Numbered from the stretch's first letter, positions 17,392 to 25,877 are shown. The stretch is DNA of 64,000 nt from AWTP1-13 sp963797005 (GCA_963797005.1 CAWCOF010000022.1:62001-126000), one strand, 5' to 3'. Program-made: numbers and translations. Notes: generated from the letters alone by a model not told the origin.

Positions 17392-18431
17392 CCTTGGCCT
17401 GTCGCGTGCTTGCGCGGCCCGAGCCCGATCATCGCCATCAGCTCCGCCACCGCAAGGGCCGGCGTGACCCTTTCGGCGCGCACGTCGCCCTCCAGCTCAG
17501 CCAGGCGCCTTGCCACGGGCTCGCTGGCGCGCATCGCCGCCAGCATACGGTCCTGCAGGAGATCGCGCAGCCAGGCGACCGCCTGCTCGCCGCGCCGTGC
17601 CTGAAACGCACCACTCGCCGTCATCTTCTCCTTGTGCTCGACGACCTTGGCCCACAACGCCTCGAGCCCGCGGTTGTCCTTGGCGGAGACCGTGAGCACC
17701 GGCGGCATCCAGGCGGCCGAGGCCGGCGTCAGGATCGACAGCGCGCCCTGATACACCGCTGCCGCCTTGAGCGCCCGCTCCCGGTTGTCGCCGTCGGCCT
17801 TGGTGATGGCGAGCATGTCGGCCATCTCGATGATGCCGCGCTTGATGCCCTGCAGGTCGTCGCCGCCGCCGGCGAGCAGGAGCACGAGGAAGAAATCCAC
17901 CATGCCGGCCACCGCCAGCTCCGACTGGCCCACGCCGACCGTCTCCACGACGACCACGTCGAAGCCGGCCGCTTCGAGCAGCAGCATGGTCTCGCGCGTC
18001 TTGCGCGCCACGCCGCCCAAGGTCCCCGAGGTCGGGGACGGACGGATGAACGCCGAGCGGCTCTGCGCCAGCCGCGTCATGCGCGTCTTGTCGCCGAGGA
18101 TGGAGCCGCCCGAGCGCGTGGAGGTCGGGTCGATCGCAAGCACGGCGACCCTGTGTCCCTCGTCCACCAGGTTCATGCCGAGCTGGTCGATTGCGGTCGA
18201 CTTGCCGACGCCCGGCGTTCCAGTGATGCCGATGCGATGCGCGCGCCCGGCATGGGGCAGCAGGCGCTGCAGCAGGTTCTGGGCGAGGTCTTGATGCTCG
18301 TCCTTGCTGCTCTCGATCAGGGTGATGGCGCGCGCCAGGGTAGCCCGATCGCCGGCGACGATGCCGTCGGCATAGGCGTCGAGCGTCGTGCCACGTCGGC
18401 GCGCCTGGGCCTTGGGTGCTGCCTTAGCCAT
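17388..18431 (-). CDS. meaB: MeaB/ArgK-type GTPase, chaperone of B12-dependent acyl-CoA mutases
   Basis: This is a 347-aa G3E GTPase with P-loop GITGTPGVGKST, the switch region around 'DPTSTRSGGSILGDKTRM', Walker B 'VVVVETVGVGQSE', and the base-specificity motif 'ITKADGDN'. MeaB gates adenosylcobalamin loading and protects methylmalonyl-type mutases from inactivation. A split B12 mutase lies about 10-13 kb away (28167-31401) and is its likely client in this genome, though other mutases may exist outside the window. It is translationally coupled to the downstream pcp. Confidence 0.94.
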   Translation of the reverse strand: MAKAAPKAQARRRGTTLDAYADGIVAGDRATLARAITLIESSKDEHQDLAQNLLQRLLPHAGRAHRIGITGTPGVGKSTAIDQLGMNLVDEGHRVAVLAIDPTSTRSGGSILGDKTRMTRLAQSRSAFIRPSPTSGTLGGVARKTRETMLLLEAAGFDVVVVETVGVGQSELAVAGMVDFFLVLLLAGGGDDLQGIKRGIIEMADMLAITKADGDNRERALKAAAVYQGALSILTPASAAWMPPVLTVSAKDNRGLEALWAKVVEHKEKMTASGAFQARRGEQAVAWLRDLLQDRMLAAMRASEPVARRLAELEGDVRAERVTPALAVAELMAMIGLGPRKHATGQG

Positions 18432-18503
18432 GCCGCCCCAACATGCGGAAAATCGCTGGGCACAACAAGCGCCCCTCCTCCCGCGGCAGGAGCACGATCG
18501 CCA

Positions 18504-19238
18504 CTACAGCTGAAACTCCTCGATCTGGGCGAAGGCCGAGCGCAGCGCCTCCGACCAGGCGGTGGAGAGGTTGCGGAAATATTCGTCGTCCGCCTCGATG
18601 CGCTTCTCGCGCCGCACGTCGAGGCTGTCGCGCTCGTAGAGCAGGACGTCGATCGGCAGGCCGACGGAAAGATTGGAACGCAGCGTGGAGTCGAATGACA
18701 GCAGCGCCAGCTTGGCCCCTTGGCCGAGCCGCATTTCGGGCCGAGCCACGCGGTCGAAGATGGGCTTGCCGTACTTGTGCTCGCCGATCTGCAGGTACGG
18801 CGTGTCGTCCGTGGCCTCGATGAAATTTCCCTCCGGATATATGTGAAACAGGCTCGGCGGCTCGGAGCCCACCTGGCCGCCCAGGATGAAGGACGCGTTG
18901 AAGCCGCCGCCGCCGCCTTCGAGCGAGGGGCCGTCGACCCGGCGCACCTCGCGCACGATGTCGCCGACCAGGCGCGCCGCCCGATAGAGCGACGGCACGG
19001 TCATGAGCGAATCCCCGCCTTCGACCGGGTCGCTGACCAGTTGCTCGTTGATGAGACTGATGACCGACTGGGTGACCGCCAGGTTCCCGGCGGACAGGAG
19101 CACGACGACGCGCTCGCCCGGCCGGCGCCAGTAGTGCAGCTTGCGGAACACGGCGACGTTGTCGCTGCCGGCGCTGGTGCGCGTGTCGGCGGCGAACACG
19201 AGGCCGCGATTGAGGCGCAAGGCGACGCCGTAGGTCAT
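18504..19238 (-). CDS. Proteasome-like peptidase of the Anbu family
   Basis: The protein has 244 aa and belongs to the Ntn-hydrolase fold. The start MTYGVALRL places Thr2 as the expected nucleophile after Met removal. 'GLVFAADTRTSAG' and 'VVLLSAGNLAVTQSV' match proteasome beta/HslV core positions, and the C-terminal 'SFDSTLRSNLSVGLPIDVLLY' is typical of Anbu. Anbu genes are known to travel with the three genes that follow on the upstream side here (transglutaminase, alpha-E and circularly permuted ATP-grasp), a set proposed to make and process a peptide product. It is the last gene of that operon. Confidence 0.92.
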   Translation of the reverse strand: MTYGVALRLNRGLVFAADTRTSAGSDNVAVFRKLHYWRRPGERVVVLLSAGNLAVTQSVISLINEQLVSDPVEGGDSLMTVPSLYRAARLVGDIVREVRRVDGPSLEGGGGGFNASFILGGQVGSEPPSLFHIYPEGNFIEATDDTPYLQIGEHKYGKPIFDRVARPEMRLGQGAKLALLSFDSTLRSNLSVGLPIDVLLYERDSLDVRREKRIEADDEYFRNLSTAWSEALRSAFAQIEEFQL

Positions 19239-19337
19239 TGCGGACTATTCCTTTCGCCGACTTCGTCCTTAGCCCGCCGACAGACTAGATTAGTGCCCGT
19301 ATTCCGGCCAGCTCAGCACGACGCAGCGCGGTGCACT

Positions 19338-20141
19338 TTACTGTTGCGCGCTCTGCTGCTGCACCTCGACGGCGACGTCGAGCTTCTCCTCCGCACCGCC
19401 CTTGCGCGCGCCCGTGATCGGCGCTGCGTAGCCCGCATCGAGACCGCACGCCAGCCGGACGTGGCGCTCCGTCGGGCAAATGCGGTTGGCGACGTCGAAG
19501 CCGACCCAGCCCAGCCCTTCGACCCACGCTTCGGCCCAGGCGTGATGCGCGTCTGCCGCATCGCCCGTCACAAGGTACCCGGTGACGTAGCGGGCCGGCA
19601 CGCCGATGGTGCGGGACGCGGCAATGAAGATGTGGGCATGGTCCTGGCACACGCCCCGGCCGTCGGCCAGCGCATCCGCCGCGGCCGTGTGCGCATCCGT
19701 CATCCCGGGCACGTAGTCGACCCGATCGCGGACGCCGCCCGCCAGCGCGTGCAGCCGGCCCAGCATGTCGACGCCGTTGGCGGAACGCGCGATCTGCCTG
19801 ATGGCATCGTTGGGCTCGGTCCGCGCCGTCTCCTTCAGGTACACGCGCGGCGGGATGGAATGCTTGAACCCGGCCACGACGCCGCTCGTGTCCTTCGTCT
19901 CGACCGTGCCGCCGGCCTCGATGACGAGCTCCTGATGCGGAACATTGACGGTGAGCAGGTGGACGACATTGCCAAAACCGTCCTCGAACTGCGGCGGCGC
20001 ACGTGCGGCCGGCGTGTGCACGTGCCATTCGATCACGCGCTGTCCCGTGAACGAGGCGGGCGTCAGCCGCAGGCTCTGGATCGTGTAGTTGACCGTCTCC
20101 GCGTAGCGATAGGTGGTGACGTGGCGGATCGAGATCAGCAT
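19338..20141 (-). CDS. Transglutaminase-like cysteine peptidase
   Basis: The protein has 267 aa. An N-terminal beta-rich domain begins 'ISIRHVTTYRYAETV' (the bacterial transglutaminase N-terminal domain). The catalytic core has Cys in ADGRGVCQDHAHIF, His in DAHHAWAEAWVEG and Asp in VGFDVAN. The full triad is intact. In this conserved cluster it is thought to hydrolyse or transfer peptide bonds in the product of the ATP-grasp enzyme. It starts 16 bp after the alpha-E gene. Confidence 0.93.
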   Translation of the reverse strand: MLISIRHVTTYRYAETVNYTIQSLRLTPASFTGQRVIEWHVHTPAARAPPQFEDGFGNVVHLLTVNVPHQELVIEAGGTVETKDTSGVVAGFKHSIPPRVYLKETARTEPNDAIRQIARSANGVDMLGRLHALAGGVRDRVDYVPGMTDAHTAAADALADGRGVCQDHAHIFIAASRTIGVPARYVTGYLVTGDAADAHHAWAEAWVEGLGWVGFDVANRICPTERHVRLACGLDAGYAAPITGARKGGAEEKLDVAVEVQQQSAQQ

Positions 20142-20157
20142 GGCGAGCCCGGCTTCG

Positions 20158-21102
20158 TCAGTCGGTGAAGTGGTAGGCCGCGGAGATCTCGCTCCCCAGA
20201 CCGTTGTTGCGGCCGATGAAGTGGGCCAGAAACTCGTGCAAGCCCGACTGGAAGATGGCGTGCATGTTCCCCTCGGCCAGCAGGCGCCTGGTCTCGTCGG
20301 CCGTGCCGCAACATTTGCGACCGCCGTAGAAGCCGCCGAGCCCGTCGAGTGCCGGCACGATCTCGTCGTAGCAGGACCTGAGCGAACGCGGCATCTGCCC
20401 GTTGAGGATCAGGTAGTCCGCGATCTGCCAGGGCTTATAGCTCTCCTTGTAGACCCAGCGGTAGCTGCGGTGCGCGGACACGGAGCGCAGGATCGCCGCC
20501 CATTGCACGCTGTCGATCTCGCCGCCGACGAGCTCGCTGTGGGGGAGCAGCACGTAGTACTTCACGTCGAGGATGCGCGCCGTGTTGTCGGCGCGCTCCA
20601 GGAAGGTGCCGAGCTGGCTGAAATAGAACGTGTCGTTCCTGAGGATGGTGTTGAGCATGGCGCCGCGGAAAAGCGCGGAGCGCTCCTTGATCCAGTCGAG
20701 CAGGTGCGGCAGCTCATTGGTGGTCAGGGTCTGCGCATCTATCGCGGCGAACTCGATCCAGGCGCCATTGAGGCTCTCCCACATCTCCCGCGTGATGGCG
20801 GTGCGCTGGGCACGCGCGTTGCGCCGCGCCGTGGCGAGGCTCGAATAGACGCTCGAGGGGTTGTCGGCGTCGAACAGCATGTAGTTGACGACGTCGGCCG
20901 CCTCGTAGGCGCCATAGCTCGCCACGTAGCCCTCGTCGCAGCCCGCGCTGCGCAGGGTGGAGCGCCACTCCCCGTCCTGGCCGCCGCCCGCACGCGGCAG
21001 CAGCGCGATGCGGTAGCCGACCTCCAGGAGGCGCGCCATGTTCTCCGCGCGCTCTATGTAGCGCGACATCCAGAACAGGTCGTTGGCGGTCCGGCCCAGC
21101 AC
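20158..21102 (-). CDS. Alpha-E domain protein (DUF403)
   Basis: The protein has 314 aa and is all-helical; 'GRTANDLFWMSRYIERAENMARLLEV' is the hallmark N-terminus and 'LGTFLERADNTARILDVKYY' the repeated Glu-Arg-Ala-(E/D) motif. I place the start at the GTG at 21102, preceded by GAGAGGGGG. It gives the usual family length, and the frame upstream of it only translates a palindromic repeat (giving 'PHPDPLP'), so longer starts would be artefacts. Its role is unknown; it always accompanies circularly permuted ATP-grasp proteins and may be their partner. Confidence 0.92.
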   Translation of the reverse strand: MLGRTANDLFWMSRYIERAENMARLLEVGYRIALLPRAGGGQDGEWRSTLRSAGCDEGYVASYGAYEAADVVNYMLFDADNPSSVYSSLATARRNARAQRTAITREMWESLNGAWIEFAAIDAQTLTTNELPHLLDWIKERSALFRGAMLNTILRNDTFYFSQLGTFLERADNTARILDVKYYVLLPHSELVGGEIDSVQWAAILRSVSAHRSYRWVYKESYKPWQIADYLILNGQMPRSLRSCYDEIVPALDGLGGFYGGRKCCGTADETRRLLAEGNMHAIFQSGLHEFLAHFIGRNNGLGSEISAAYHFTD

Positions 21103-21112
21103 TACGGCATTC

Positions 21113-21182
21113 CCCCTCTCCCCGCGCATCGTCGACCTCGCCGAGCGCTCCAATCGCGCGGGGAGAGGGTCGGGGTGAGGGG
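21113..21182. repeat. REP-like palindrome with CCCCTCTCCCCGCG / CGGGGAGAGGG arms
   Basis: GC-rich arms, CTCTCCCCGCG and CGCGGGGAGAG, enclose a spacer, followed by 'TCGGGGTGAGGGGCAG'. The same family occurs at 21217, 26551 and 27904. The element lies just before the alpha-E start, inside the operon. Confidence 0.8.
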
Positions 21183-21216
21183 CAGCGGCATACTCCATGG
21201 GCGGAGTCTCTGGCTG

Positions 21217-21256
21217 CCCCTCACCCTAACCCTCTCCCCGCAAGCGGGGAGAGGGG
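21217..21256. repeat. REP-like palindrome, short form
   Basis: CCCTCTCCCCGC and GCGGGGAGAGGG pair around a 2-4 base loop, preceded by CCCCTCACCCTAA. It is inverted relative to the copy at 21113, making a paired-REP arrangement between the ATP-grasp and alpha-E genes. Such pairs can stabilise upstream mRNA or attenuate read-through. Confidence 0.8.
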
Positions 21257-21288
21257 ATTCGCGCCATGCTTGCGGGTCTGTCATCGCC

Positions 21289-22704
21289 CTAATCCTGCAG
21301 GACCCAGGTGTCCTTGGTGCCGCCGCCCTGGCTGGAGTTGACGACGAGCGAGCCCTCGCGCAGCGCAACGCGCGTGAGGGCGCCGGGGGTGAGCCGCACC
21401 CGGTCGCCGACCAGCACGAAGGGCCGCAGATCGAGGTGGCGGGGGGCGATGCCCTTCTCCACCAGCGTCGGGCAGGTGGAAAGTGCCAGCGTCGGCTGGG
21501 CGATGTAGCGATCCGGCTGCGCCTTCACCTTCATGCGGAACATGTCGACCTCATCGCGACTGGCGGTAGGGCCGACCAGCATGCCGTAGCCGCCCGAGCC
21601 GTGCACCTGCTTCACCACGAGCTCGGCCATGTGCTCGATCACGTACTTGAGGTCGTCGGGCTTGCGACACACGTAGGTTGGCACGTTCTTCAGGATCGGC
21701 GGCCGGCCGGTGTAGAACTCGACGATGTCGGGCACATAAGTGTAGATCGACTTGTCGTCGGCAATGCCGGCACCTGGCGCGTTGACGATGGAGAGGCGCC
21801 CCGAGCGATAGACATCGAAGATGCCCGGCACCCCGAGCACGGAATCGCGCCGGAACACCATGGGATCGAGGAACGCATCGTCGATGCGCCGGTAGACCAC
21901 GTCGACCTGGCGCAGGCCCAGCGTCGTCTTCATCATCAGCGCGCCGTCCAGCACCACCAGGTCCTGGCCCTCGACCAGCTCGACGCCCATCTGGTCGGCG
22001 AGGAAGGTGTGCTCGTAGTAGGCGCTGTTGTGGATGCCCGGCGTGAGCACGACCACGGTCGGCTCGCGGTCGAGATTGCCGGGCGCCACGCTCTCCAGCG
22101 TGCGGCGCAGGTTTTCCGGGTAGTCCTCCACCGCCTGCACCCGGTTGCGGCTGAAGAGGTCGGGGAACATGTGCATCATGACCTCGCGGTTCTCCAGCAT
22201 GTAGGAGACGCCCGAGGGGGTGCGCGTGTTGTCCTCCAATACGAAGAACTCGTTCTCCGCGGTGCGCACGATGTCGATGCCGATGACGTGGGAATAGACG
22301 CCGCGCGGCGGCTCCACGCACATCATCTCCGGCAGGAAGGCCGGGTTCTGGATGATGAGATCCTCCGGGATGCGCCCCGCGCGGATGATCTCCTGGCGAT
22401 GGTAGAGGTCGTACATGAACGCGTTGAGGGCGCGCACCCGCTGCTCGATGCCCGCCGACAGGCGGCGCCATTCCGACGCGCTCAGGATGCGGGGGATGAT
22501 ATCGAAGGGGATCAGCCGCTCGGTCGCCGCCGCGTCGCCGTAGACCGCGAAGGTGATGCCGGTGCGGCGAAACAGCACCTCGGCTTCAGCGCGTTTGCGC
22601 TTGAGCTCGTCGAGGTCGTGGCCCTCGAGCCATTCATGCACCGACAGATAGGGCTCGCGCACGCGGCCGTCGGCTCCCTGCATCTCGTCGAACGCGGCGC
22701 TCAA
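21289..22704 (-). CDS. Circularly permuted ATP-grasp protein (DUF404/DUF407)
   Basis: The protein has 471 aa and is a probable peptide or amide ligase. Marks are 'RTGITFAVYGD', 'ERLIPFDIIPRIL', 'ALNAFMYDLYH', 'VIGIDIVRTAENEFFVLEDNTRTPSGVSYML' (metal and ATP residues) and 'VKQVHGSGGYGMLVGP'. It heads the four-gene operon with the alpha-E, transglutaminase and Anbu genes. A 32-bp gap with a REP element nearby separates it from the repeats before alpha-E. No natural substrate is known for this type. Confidence 0.93.
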   Translation of the reverse strand: MSAAFDEMQGADGRVREPYLSVHEWLEGHDLDELKRKRAEAEVLFRRTGITFAVYGDAAATERLIPFDIIPRILSASEWRRLSAGIEQRVRALNAFMYDLYHRQEIIRAGRIPEDLIIQNPAFLPEMMCVEPPRGVYSHVIGIDIVRTAENEFFVLEDNTRTPSGVSYMLENREVMMHMFPDLFSRNRVQAVEDYPENLRRTLESVAPGNLDREPTVVVLTPGIHNSAYYEHTFLADQMGVELVEGQDLVVLDGALMMKTTLGLRQVDVVYRRIDDAFLDPMVFRRDSVLGVPGIFDVYRSGRLSIVNAPGAGIADDKSIYTYVPDIVEFYTGRPPILKNVPTYVCRKPDDLKYVIEHMAELVVKQVHGSGGYGMLVGPTASRDEVDMFRMKVKAQPDRYIAQPTLALSTCPTLVEKGIAPRHLDLRPFVLVGDRVRLTPGALTRVALREGSLVVNSSQGGGTKDTWVLQD

Positions 22705-23195
22705 TGACCTGCTCCCACTGGTTCAGGGCATGCCGTGCAATTTGCGGGCAACCGCAGATGACAGAAATTAAACAGAGCGTTTTCAAATAGCTAGGCTTGA
22801 TCTGGGCTCTTCCACTGCTCACCGCTTGGGCATGGTGCGCAGCGGCGCGGCATGGCGAAGTCCGGTTGGGCGGCGGACGGATCGCTACCGAGCGATGCAT
22901 CGCGCGAGATGCAGGACTGCATCTGTGCCACGCAAATCACTGCAAGTTGAGTGGAACGGACGGCGGTTAGTCCTATGTAGAGCGAGGCGCGCCTGGAACG
23001 CGCCGAACCAAAAAACCAAATGGAGCGATGATCATGCGACGACTTTCCCTGCGCGCCTTGTAGCGCTGCACCCCGCTCGGCGCGACTGCGCGTTCAGATC
23101 GCGCGGGCGGCAGGCACGGGCTGCCAAGAGTGGCTCATTCACGCGATCGACATACACAGAGCGGCAGGCCCTGAGCGCTGCTGCAAGGAGATAAC
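22705..23195. promoter_or_regulatory. Divergent region upstream of the ATP-grasp operon and the DUF1127 gene
   Basis: This is 491 bp without a convincing gene. It must hold promoters in both directions. One tiny frame at 23028-23063 (MIMRRLSLRAL, stop) has GGAGCG just before it, but its tiny size makes it doubtful. The part 22760-22800 is AT-richer than its surroundings and is a reasonable place for the leftward promoter. Confidence 0.35.
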
Positions 23196-23483
23196 ATGTT
23201 CAAGAATCTCACCTTTCGGAGTGACGGGGCCTTCTGGCCCACGGCTGAACAGTCCGCCTTCGACCACGCGCCGGCGTCTGGCGGAGTGCTGGCCAAGGCG
23301 GGGGCGCTGGCACGGCGTTGGCAGGCCAGGCGCGTTGCGCGGCAGGCAATCGAGCAGCTCGAACGCTTCGACGACCGGACGCTGCGCGATATCGGCATCT
23401 CGCGCGACCAGATCTACTACGCGGTCCACCACGGCCGGGCGGCGGTGCGGGGCGCGGCTTTCGACATCGGCCGCTGGTCCTGA
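23196..23483 (+). CDS. DUF1127-family small protein
   Basis: The protein has 95 aa. The C-terminal part carries the DUF1127 motif 'LERFDDRTLRDIGISRDQI'. An AAGGAG ribosome site lies 6 bp before the ATG. Small Arg-rich DUF1127 proteins in alphaproteobacteria are linked to phosphate, stress and RNA turnover. In Rhodobacter one is encoded next to anti-SD small RNAs like those found here about 1 kb downstream (24526 and 24736). The N-terminal 40 residues are not conserved in the family as I know it. Confidence 0.85.
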   Translation: MFKNLTFRSDGAFWPTAEQSAFDHAPASGGVLAKAGALARRWQARRVARQAIEQLERFDDRTLRDIGISRDQIYYAVHHGRAAVRGAAFDIGRWS

Positions 23484-23517
23484 GACTTGCCCTGCTGCGT
23501 CGCGCGCTGAATGTAAT

Positions 23518-24321
23518 TCACACGCCACGCAGCAGGGCGAGGGCCTGTTTGTGTACGCGGGCGTCGCCGGCGGCGATGATGCGGCCGCCTTGGGTGGGAG
23601 GGTCTCCATCCCAGGTCGTGACACGGCCGCCGGCACCTTCGATGATCGGGATCAGGGGGACGATGTCGTAGGACTTCAGGCCCGCCTCCAGGATCAGGTC
23701 GACGAACCCCGCAGCCAGCAGGCAATAGCCGTAGCAGTCGCCCCCGAACCGGGTCATGCGCACGTGCGCCTTCACCGCCTCGAAGCCGGCGGCTTCGGGG
23801 GCCGAGAAGAGATCGGGATGCGTGCTGGTCAACGTCGCGTCAGTAAGCCGCGCACAGCTCCTGGTTTTCAGCCGCCGCGCCTTTCCATCACGGCCGCGCA
23901 GCCGTGAGACACGTCCGTCGGACCAGAACCGCTCGCCCGTGAAGGGCTGGTTCATCAGGCCGAGCACCGGCTCGGGACCGTCGAGAAGCCCAATCAGCGT
24001 GCCCCACAGGGGGGAGCCCATCATGAACGCGCGCGTGCCGTCGATGGGGTCCAGCAACCAGCGGTAGCGGCCTTCGCCGGCAATCGGGGGGTATTCCTCG
24101 CCCGTGATGCCGTGCTGCGGAAAGCGCGTGCGGATCGCCTTGCGGACGGCGCGCTCCGCTGCCCGATCGGCAGGCGTTACGGGATCGAAGCCCGCACCCG
24201 CCGCTTTGTTCGTGATGGACAAAGACTTGCGGAAATAGGGCAGGATCGCCTCTGCGGAAATGTCCGCCAGCCCGTGCGCGAAGTCTACGAATGTCGCGGC
24301 GGCTACATCCCGAGTGACCAT
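23518..24321 (-). CDS. hisN: Histidinol-phosphatase / inositol-monophosphatase family
   Basis: This Mg2+-dependent phosphatase, 267 aa, would remove phosphate from histidinol phosphate (histidine synthesis) or myo-inositol phosphate. Motif 1 is GITGEEYPP, motif 2 is WLLDPIDGTRAF, and the C-terminal motif is 'SYDIVPLIPIIEGAGG'. The wording 'GDCYGYCLLAAGFVDLILEAGL' is characteristic of the HisN branch. ATG at 24321 is chosen; a longer frame beginning with TTG at 24351 lacks support. Histidine synthesis genes are not nearby. Confidence 0.9.
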   Translation of the reverse strand: MVTRDVAAATFVDFAHGLADISAEAILPYFRKSLSITNKAAGAGFDPVTPADRAAERAVRKAIRTRFPQHGITGEEYPPIAGEGRYRWLLDPIDGTRAFMMGSPLWGTLIGLLDGPEPVLGLMNQPFTGERFWSDGRVSRLRGRDGKARRLKTRSCARLTDATLTSTHPDLFSAPEAAGFEAVKAHVRMTRFGGDCYGYCLLAAGFVDLILEAGLKSYDIVPLIPIIEGAGGRVTTWDGDPPTQGGRIIAAGDARVHKQALALLRGV

Positions 24322-24525
24322 CACAGCATTCTTCCCGCTTTCATCACACAAGACCGAGGCATATCTTCCGAATACAAGGAACGTGCAGCCGAAATTGGTG
24401 CAGAAACACTAAACAACAAAGCATATCCTGCATGTGTGTCTATTTCGCAACACTCATGCTGAAATGCTTGTCAGTCACAGAGCTGCGATTTGCGGCACAG
24501 CACAAATAAGCCCATATGCGCATCA

Positions 24526-24612
24526 GCGGCACATCTGTGATGTGTCGTAGCCCACCTTGGGCGTTTCCTCCCTAGACTTGGGCCGTTCCTCTTCGGGCGG
24601 CCCCTTTCTTTT
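24526..24612 (+). ncRNA. Small RNA with anti-Shine-Dalgarno motif, copy 1 (cuckoo/CcsR-like)
   Basis: The + strand shows a compact sRNA architecture. Hairpin 1 (GCCCA at 24550-24554 with TGGGC at 24558-24562) is followed by a single-stranded GTTTCCTCCCTAGACTT, whose TTTCCTCCCT is complementary to ribosome sites. A rho-independent terminator comes last (GGGCCG 24580-24585 with CGGCCC 24598-24603, then CTTTCTTTT). A CATATG element at 24513-24518 sits at the right place for a -10. A second copy lies 215 bp downstream with 30 identical bases. The 5' end is approximate. This architecture is known from alphaproteobacterial anti-SD sRNAs; the assignment is by structure. Confidence 0.7.
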
Positions 24613-24735
24613 GCCCACCCTCGCCAAGCCGGGTGGGGCTTCTTGCCGCCTGCGGCCAGCCATGCCCGGGCCGGCCTTCTGCAATGCAAAAAAATCCTTG
24701 AAATTTGTGCGCCGCACATCTACATATGGCGAGCG

Positions 24736-24830
24736 AGACCGGTGACGTTGTCGCTGGTTTCGCTGCCCTCCTTGGGCGTTTCCTCCCTAGACTTGGGCCG
24801 CACGGTCTCCGCGCGGCCCCTTTTATTTTC
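24736..24830 (+). ncRNA. Small RNA with anti-Shine-Dalgarno motif, copy 2 (cuckoo/CcsR-like)
   Basis: It has the same layout as copy 1: stem GCCC 24765-24768 with GGGC 24774-24777 and loop TCCTT, unpaired TTTCCTCCCT, then terminator GGGCCGC 24795-24801 with GCGGCCC 24813-24819 followed by CTTTTATTTT. The stretch 24771-24800 is identical to 24556-24585 while the terminator loops differ, showing selection on the anti-SD core. Upstream are TTGAAA (24698-24703) and CATATG (24723-24728), spaced 19 bp; they resemble a heat-shock (RpoH-type) promoter with a long spacer. The 5' end is approximate. Confidence 0.7.
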
Positions 24831-24977
24831 AGGCTTTCCAATCGCTTGCCCCAACAGTGATGAGCTTTTGACCGCTGCTGATTGCTGAGGCAGACGGTGC
24901 GCCAGCCAATTCCCGCTCAATGCCGGCAACCGGCTGTTTCTGCTGCGTTGCAGCATAACAGACAGGGTAATGTTGCC

Positions 24978-25877
24978 TTACTCGGCCGCGGCGCGCCGCT
25001 CGAGCAGAAGGGGCAGCGCTGCAAACACCTTCGACGCCAGATCGGAAAGCGTGCGCACCAGCTTCGGGAAGTCCTTGTTCTTTGTGAACGTCGCCTCGTC
25101 CAGGTAGAGCGCGCGGTTGATCTCGAGCTGGAGCGATTGCACGCCGTAGCCGGGGTTTCCGTAGTGCTCGGTGATGAAGCCGCCCGCATAGGGGCGGTTT
25201 ACCTGAACATCGTAGCCCGCGCCCTGCAGGAGATCCCGAATAAAGCGGGTGAGCCGCGCGTCGCAGGAGGCGCCGAAGCGGTCGCCAAGCACGAAGTGTG
25301 GCCGCCCGCCCGTCGGCTGGCCCATGGAGGCTGACGGCATCGAGTGGCAATCGACCAGCACCGCCATGCCGAAGCGCTTGCGCGTCGTCTCCAGGAGATC
25401 GGCAAGCGCGCTGTGGAACGGCCGGTAGAGCCGCTCGATGCGCTCGAAGGCCACGCTCACGGGGAGCCGCTCGCGGTAGATCTCCTCCGTATCGGCGACG
25501 ATACGGGCGATGGTGCCGAGCCCCCCGACCACGCGGGCCGACTGGGTGTTGGCAAAGTCCGGCAGGCGGCCCGAGAACAGCTCGGGGTCGAGCTCGTAGG
25601 GCTCGCGATTGACGTCGAGATAGGCGCGCGGGAAGCGGGCGGCGATCAAGGGGGCGCCAAGCCCCACCGCCGGCGCAAACAGCTCATCGACAAAGCAATC
25701 TTCCGATTTGCGCAGCGTATGGGCATCGAGCCGCGAGGCTTCCAGGAACGACTTGGGGTAGATGCGGCCCGAATGCGGGGAGCACAGCACCACGGGCGTA
25801 GTCTGCTCCTCTGGCCGCAACAAGGTGTACGGGGGGGTCAGATCTGCGAGGATCGAGGCGCGTTCACCAGCGTGCAT
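24978..25877 (-). CDS. N-formylglutamate amidohydrolase family protein
   Basis: The protein has 299 aa. 'VVLCSPHSGRIYP' near residue 30 and 'CFVDELFAPAVGLGAPLIAARFPRAYLDVNREP' are family signatures, with likely zinc ligands in 'DCHSMPS' and the 'HSG' motif. Known members hydrolyse N-formylglutamate in histidine breakdown, but this branch is found beside cpdR in many alphaproteobacteria and is not part of a hut operon here. It is divergent from cpdR across 281 bp that I expect to contain both promoters. Confidence 0.92.
   Translation of the reverse strand: MHAGERASILADLTPPYTLLRPEEQTTPVVLCSPHSGRIYPKSFLEASRLDAHTLRKSEDCFVDELFAPAVGLGAPLIAARFPRAYLDVNREPYELDPELFSGRLPDFANTQSARVVGGLGTIARIVADTEEIYRERLPVSVAFERIERLYRPFHSALADLLETTRKRFGMAVLVDCHSMPSASMGQPTGGRPHFVLGDRFGASCDARLTRFIRDLLQGAGYDVQVNRPYAGGFITEHYGNPGYGVQSLQLEINRALYLDEATFTKNKDFPKLVRTLSDLASKVFAALPLLLERRAAAE

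Noticed and set aside
20113..22707. 864-codon open frame on the + strand
   Set aside because: It lies antisense to the alpha-E and ATP-grasp genes, which have clear family motifs; the frame is open only because of high GC codon bias.
23028..23063. 11-codon leader peptide upstream of the DUF1127 gene
   Set aside because: It has a weak GGAG before the ATG but no attenuator hairpins or regulatory codons, so there is nothing to support translation.
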